A stretch of DNA of 34,072 nucleotides, taken from the NCBI GenBank assembly GCA_014650415.1, contig BMUX01000037.1, forward strand, positions 5,278 to 39,349, written 5' to 3'. Under the pieces are notes generated by a model that did not search any database, was not told the DNA's origin, and saw only the letters and a list, made by a program, of their open reading frames with translations. Below, piece after piece: positions 32,726 through 34,072 of the stretch. The position numbers and the translations under genes were made by a program. Position 1 is the first letter of the stretch. Every line of letters begins with the position of its first letter. The DNA comes from Streptomyces spiroverticillatus (GTDB taxonomy: Bacteria; Actinomycetota; Actinomycetes; Streptomycetales; Streptomycetaceae).

Positions 32726-33703
32726 GTGCTGGGGGTGGACACACATCGCGACTTCCACGTCGCAGCCGTGCTCTCGACAGCGGGCAAGACCCTGGCTGTC
32801 GAGCGCTTTCCCGCCACCACACAGGGATATGAACAACTCCACTCGTGGGCAGCACTGCTGGGCACAATCCGGGGTGCTGGAGTGGAGTGTTCCGGCAATT
32901 ACGGTGCGGGCCTGTGCCGCCACCTCCTGGCCCAGGGCGTGCTCACCCTCGAAGCCCCGGGCCTCGGACGCGCTGCCCGTCGCGGGAAGGGCAAGACGGA
33001 CCGCGGGGATGCCGAGGCTGCTGCCCGTGCTGTGCTCAATGGCCGTGCGCGGTCGCCGGTGAAGGCACGCGTCGGCACTGCGGAGATCGCGCGTACCTAC
33101 CTCGTCGCCAAGGACTCCGCGGTCAAAGCACAGCGGCAGGCCGGCAACCAGCTCAAAGCCCTCTTGGTCACCGCCGATCCAGCCCTGCGCGAACAACTCG
33201 CCGGGCTCTCCCGCCGCGTGCTCATCACCACCTGCCTTCATCTGGAAGAAGGCGACGACGCAGCGGACCCTGTAGTGCGCGCGACGCGCTTCACCCTCCG
33301 AATCCTGGCCGAGCGGATCGAGCAACTGAGGCTCCAGGCCCACATGCTGGAGCGGCGCCTGGCCGACCTCATCCAGGCTTCCTGCCCTCAGCTCGTCGGC
33401 GCGGTGGGGATCGGCCCGCACAGCGCTGCCGTCCTGCTGGCCGCCATGGGCGACAACACCCAACGCCGTCGGAGCGAGGCGTCGTTCGCCGCGCTGTGCG
33501 GGGCGAGCCCCGTGGAGTATTCCTCCGGTGCCCGCCTGCATCGCCGACTCAACCGCGGTGGCAACCGGCAGGCGAACGCGGCCCTGTACCGCATCGTCAT
33601 GACCCGGCTGCGCTGGGACAGGCGGACACAGGAGTACTTCGAGAAACGGACAGCCGAAGGGAAGACCCGCCGGGAGATTATCCGCTGTCTCAGAGGGCGT
33701 TAA
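32726..33703 (+). CDS. IS110-family transposase (DEDD recombinase)
   Basis: This 325-residue recombinase has the N-terminal RuvC-like DEDD domain: Asp near the start in 'VLGVDTHRDFHVAAVL', Glu in 'GVECSGNYGAGL', and Asp residues in 'GKGKTDRGDAEAAARAVL'. A coiled helical middle follows, and then a C-terminal Transposase_20 domain, 'VGIGPHSAAVLLAAMGDN', ending in 'GASPVEYSSGARLHRRLNRG' with the conserved serine region and NRQANAALYRI. This two-domain order is that of IS110 recombinases. The GTG at 32726 is the first start of the conserved part; the frame is open upstream without an obvious ATG, so a slightly longer protein is possible. Length is slightly below the family's typical ~350-400 residues, but both domains look complete, so the element may be active. 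Confidence 0.88.
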   Translation: MLGVDTHRDFHVAAVLSTAGKTLAVERFPATTQGYEQLHSWAALLGTIRGAGVECSGNYGAGLCRHLLAQGVLTLEAPGLGRAARRGKGKTDRGDAEAAARAVLNGRARSPVKARVGTAEIARTYLVAKDSAVKAQRQAGNQLKALLVTADPALREQLAGLSRRVLITTCLHLEEGDDAADPVVRATRFTLRILAERIEQLRLQAHMLERRLADLIQASCPQLVGAVGIGPHSAAVLLAAMGDNTQRRRSEASFAALCGASPVEYSSGARLHRRLNRGGNRQANAALYRIVMTRLRWDRRTQEYFEKRTAEGKTRREIIRCLRGR

Positions 33704-33795
33704 GTCCCGTTCCTAATGATATGGTGTCGCTCGTTCGTGGGTGATGGGGCGGTTCCGTGCCCATGTCATGTCGTGCGCATGATGAGGTCGCGGGC

Positions 33796-34072
33796 ATGGA
33801 ACGGATGCCGTACGCAACCGACTTGTCCGACGAGCAGTGGGCGTTGATCGAGCCGCAGGTCACCGCGTGGAAGCAGGAGCGTGTGGCGCGGTCGGCGACC
33901 GGGGACCCTGGCTCCTGCGACCTGCGTGAGGTAGTGAACGCGCTGCTCTACCAGAATCGGACGGGCTGTCAGTGGCGGCTCCTGCCACGCGATTTCCCGG
34001 CCTGGTCGGCGGTGTTCTACTACTTCACTCTGTGGCGCCAGGACGGTCTTGACCAGCGGATCCAGGAGATCC
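33796..34072 (+). CDS. IS5-family transposase N-terminal part, cut by the window end
   Basis: From ATG 33796 the frame stays open to the last base and gives 92 residues. It starts with 'TDLSDEQWALIEPQV', followed by CDLREVVNALLY and 'QNRTGCQWRLLPRDFPAWSA', then 'VFYYFTLWRQDGLDQ'. This is the diagnostic DUF4096-type N-terminus of IS5-family transposases common in Streptomyces. The catalytic DDE part would lie beyond the window. It begins 92 bases after the IS110 stop codon; no terminal inverted repeat was identified between the two. Whether the copy is intact cannot be seen. Confidence 0.85.
   Translation, partial: MERMPYATDLSDEQWALIEPQVTAWKQERVARSATGDPGSCDLREVVNALLYQNRTGCQWRLLPRDFPAWSAVFYYFTLWRQDGLDQRIQEI

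Noticed and set aside
1..34072. tRNA, rRNA or riboswitch genes, and a complete antibiotic biosynthetic cluster
   Set aside because: No cloverleaf or rRNA-like segments were recognised, and there are no synthase-type genes. The FrnE, BTAD and YcaO-like genes alone do not make a cluster.

Overview
The window is high-GC DNA with long codon-biased genes, GTG and TTG starts, a BTAD/AAA/TPR (SARP-like) regulator, a NarL-type two-component pair, FrnE-type DsbA proteins and several TetR genes. This combination points to a Streptomyces or close actinomycete chromosome, in a region rich in accessory genes. No rRNA, tRNA or CRISPR array was recognised.

Layout. (1) 1-2125: the 3' part of a GNAT acetyltransferase gene, then an orphan, divergent YcaO-like protein. 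(2) 2126-3626: a gene graveyard holding a short HTH-like reading frame, the tail of a MarR regulator, the first ~34 codons of a pcaD-type enol-lactonase, and two strong hairpins. (3) 3627-12637: a MacB/FtsX-type ABC transporter (ATPase plus permease) and a 1158-residue BTAD-AAA-TPR regulator on the + strand, facing a histidine kinase/response regulator pair on the - strand across a shared terminator. (4) 12911-17299 (+): two related alpha/beta hydrolases, one cytosolic and one secreted, then a FrnE-type DsbA protein, a 44-residue single-helix protein and an EamA/DMT transporter. (5) 24256-17566 (-): a loosely spaced co-directional run of a secreted alpha/beta hydrolase (a close paralogue of the one at 13728), an aromatic-type aldehyde dehydrogenase, an NADPH-dependent FMN reductase, an OsmC/Ohr protein, a second FrnE protein, and an unusual fusion of the N-terminal part of transaldolase to a predicted beta-helix domain. 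(6) 24257-30096: a long intergenic region, a TetR gene (+), and a tight - strand operon of isochorismatase-like hydrolase, FUSC/AaeB-type exporter and a second, cysteine-rich TetR paralogue. (7) 30721-34072: mobile-element territory with an IS1182-like tail, a CoiA-like nuclease gene that appears frameshifted, a complete IS110-family recombinase gene and the start of an IS5-family transposase.

The most interesting candidate system is regions 5 and 6. Three promoter regions (upstream of the 24256 hydrolase, the 25347 TetR gene and the 30017 isochorismatase-like gene) share an 11-base core, CTGTAAYGTWA. This suggests one TetR-type regulon controlling both - strand operons. The gene content (aldehyde oxidation, flavin reduction, two thiol-redox families, ester hydrolysis, an aromatic-acid-type exporter) fits detoxification and export of a reactive aromatic or electrophilic compound. 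The substrate is inferred and not shown by the sequence.

All calls come from reading translations and motifs by eye. No database search was run.
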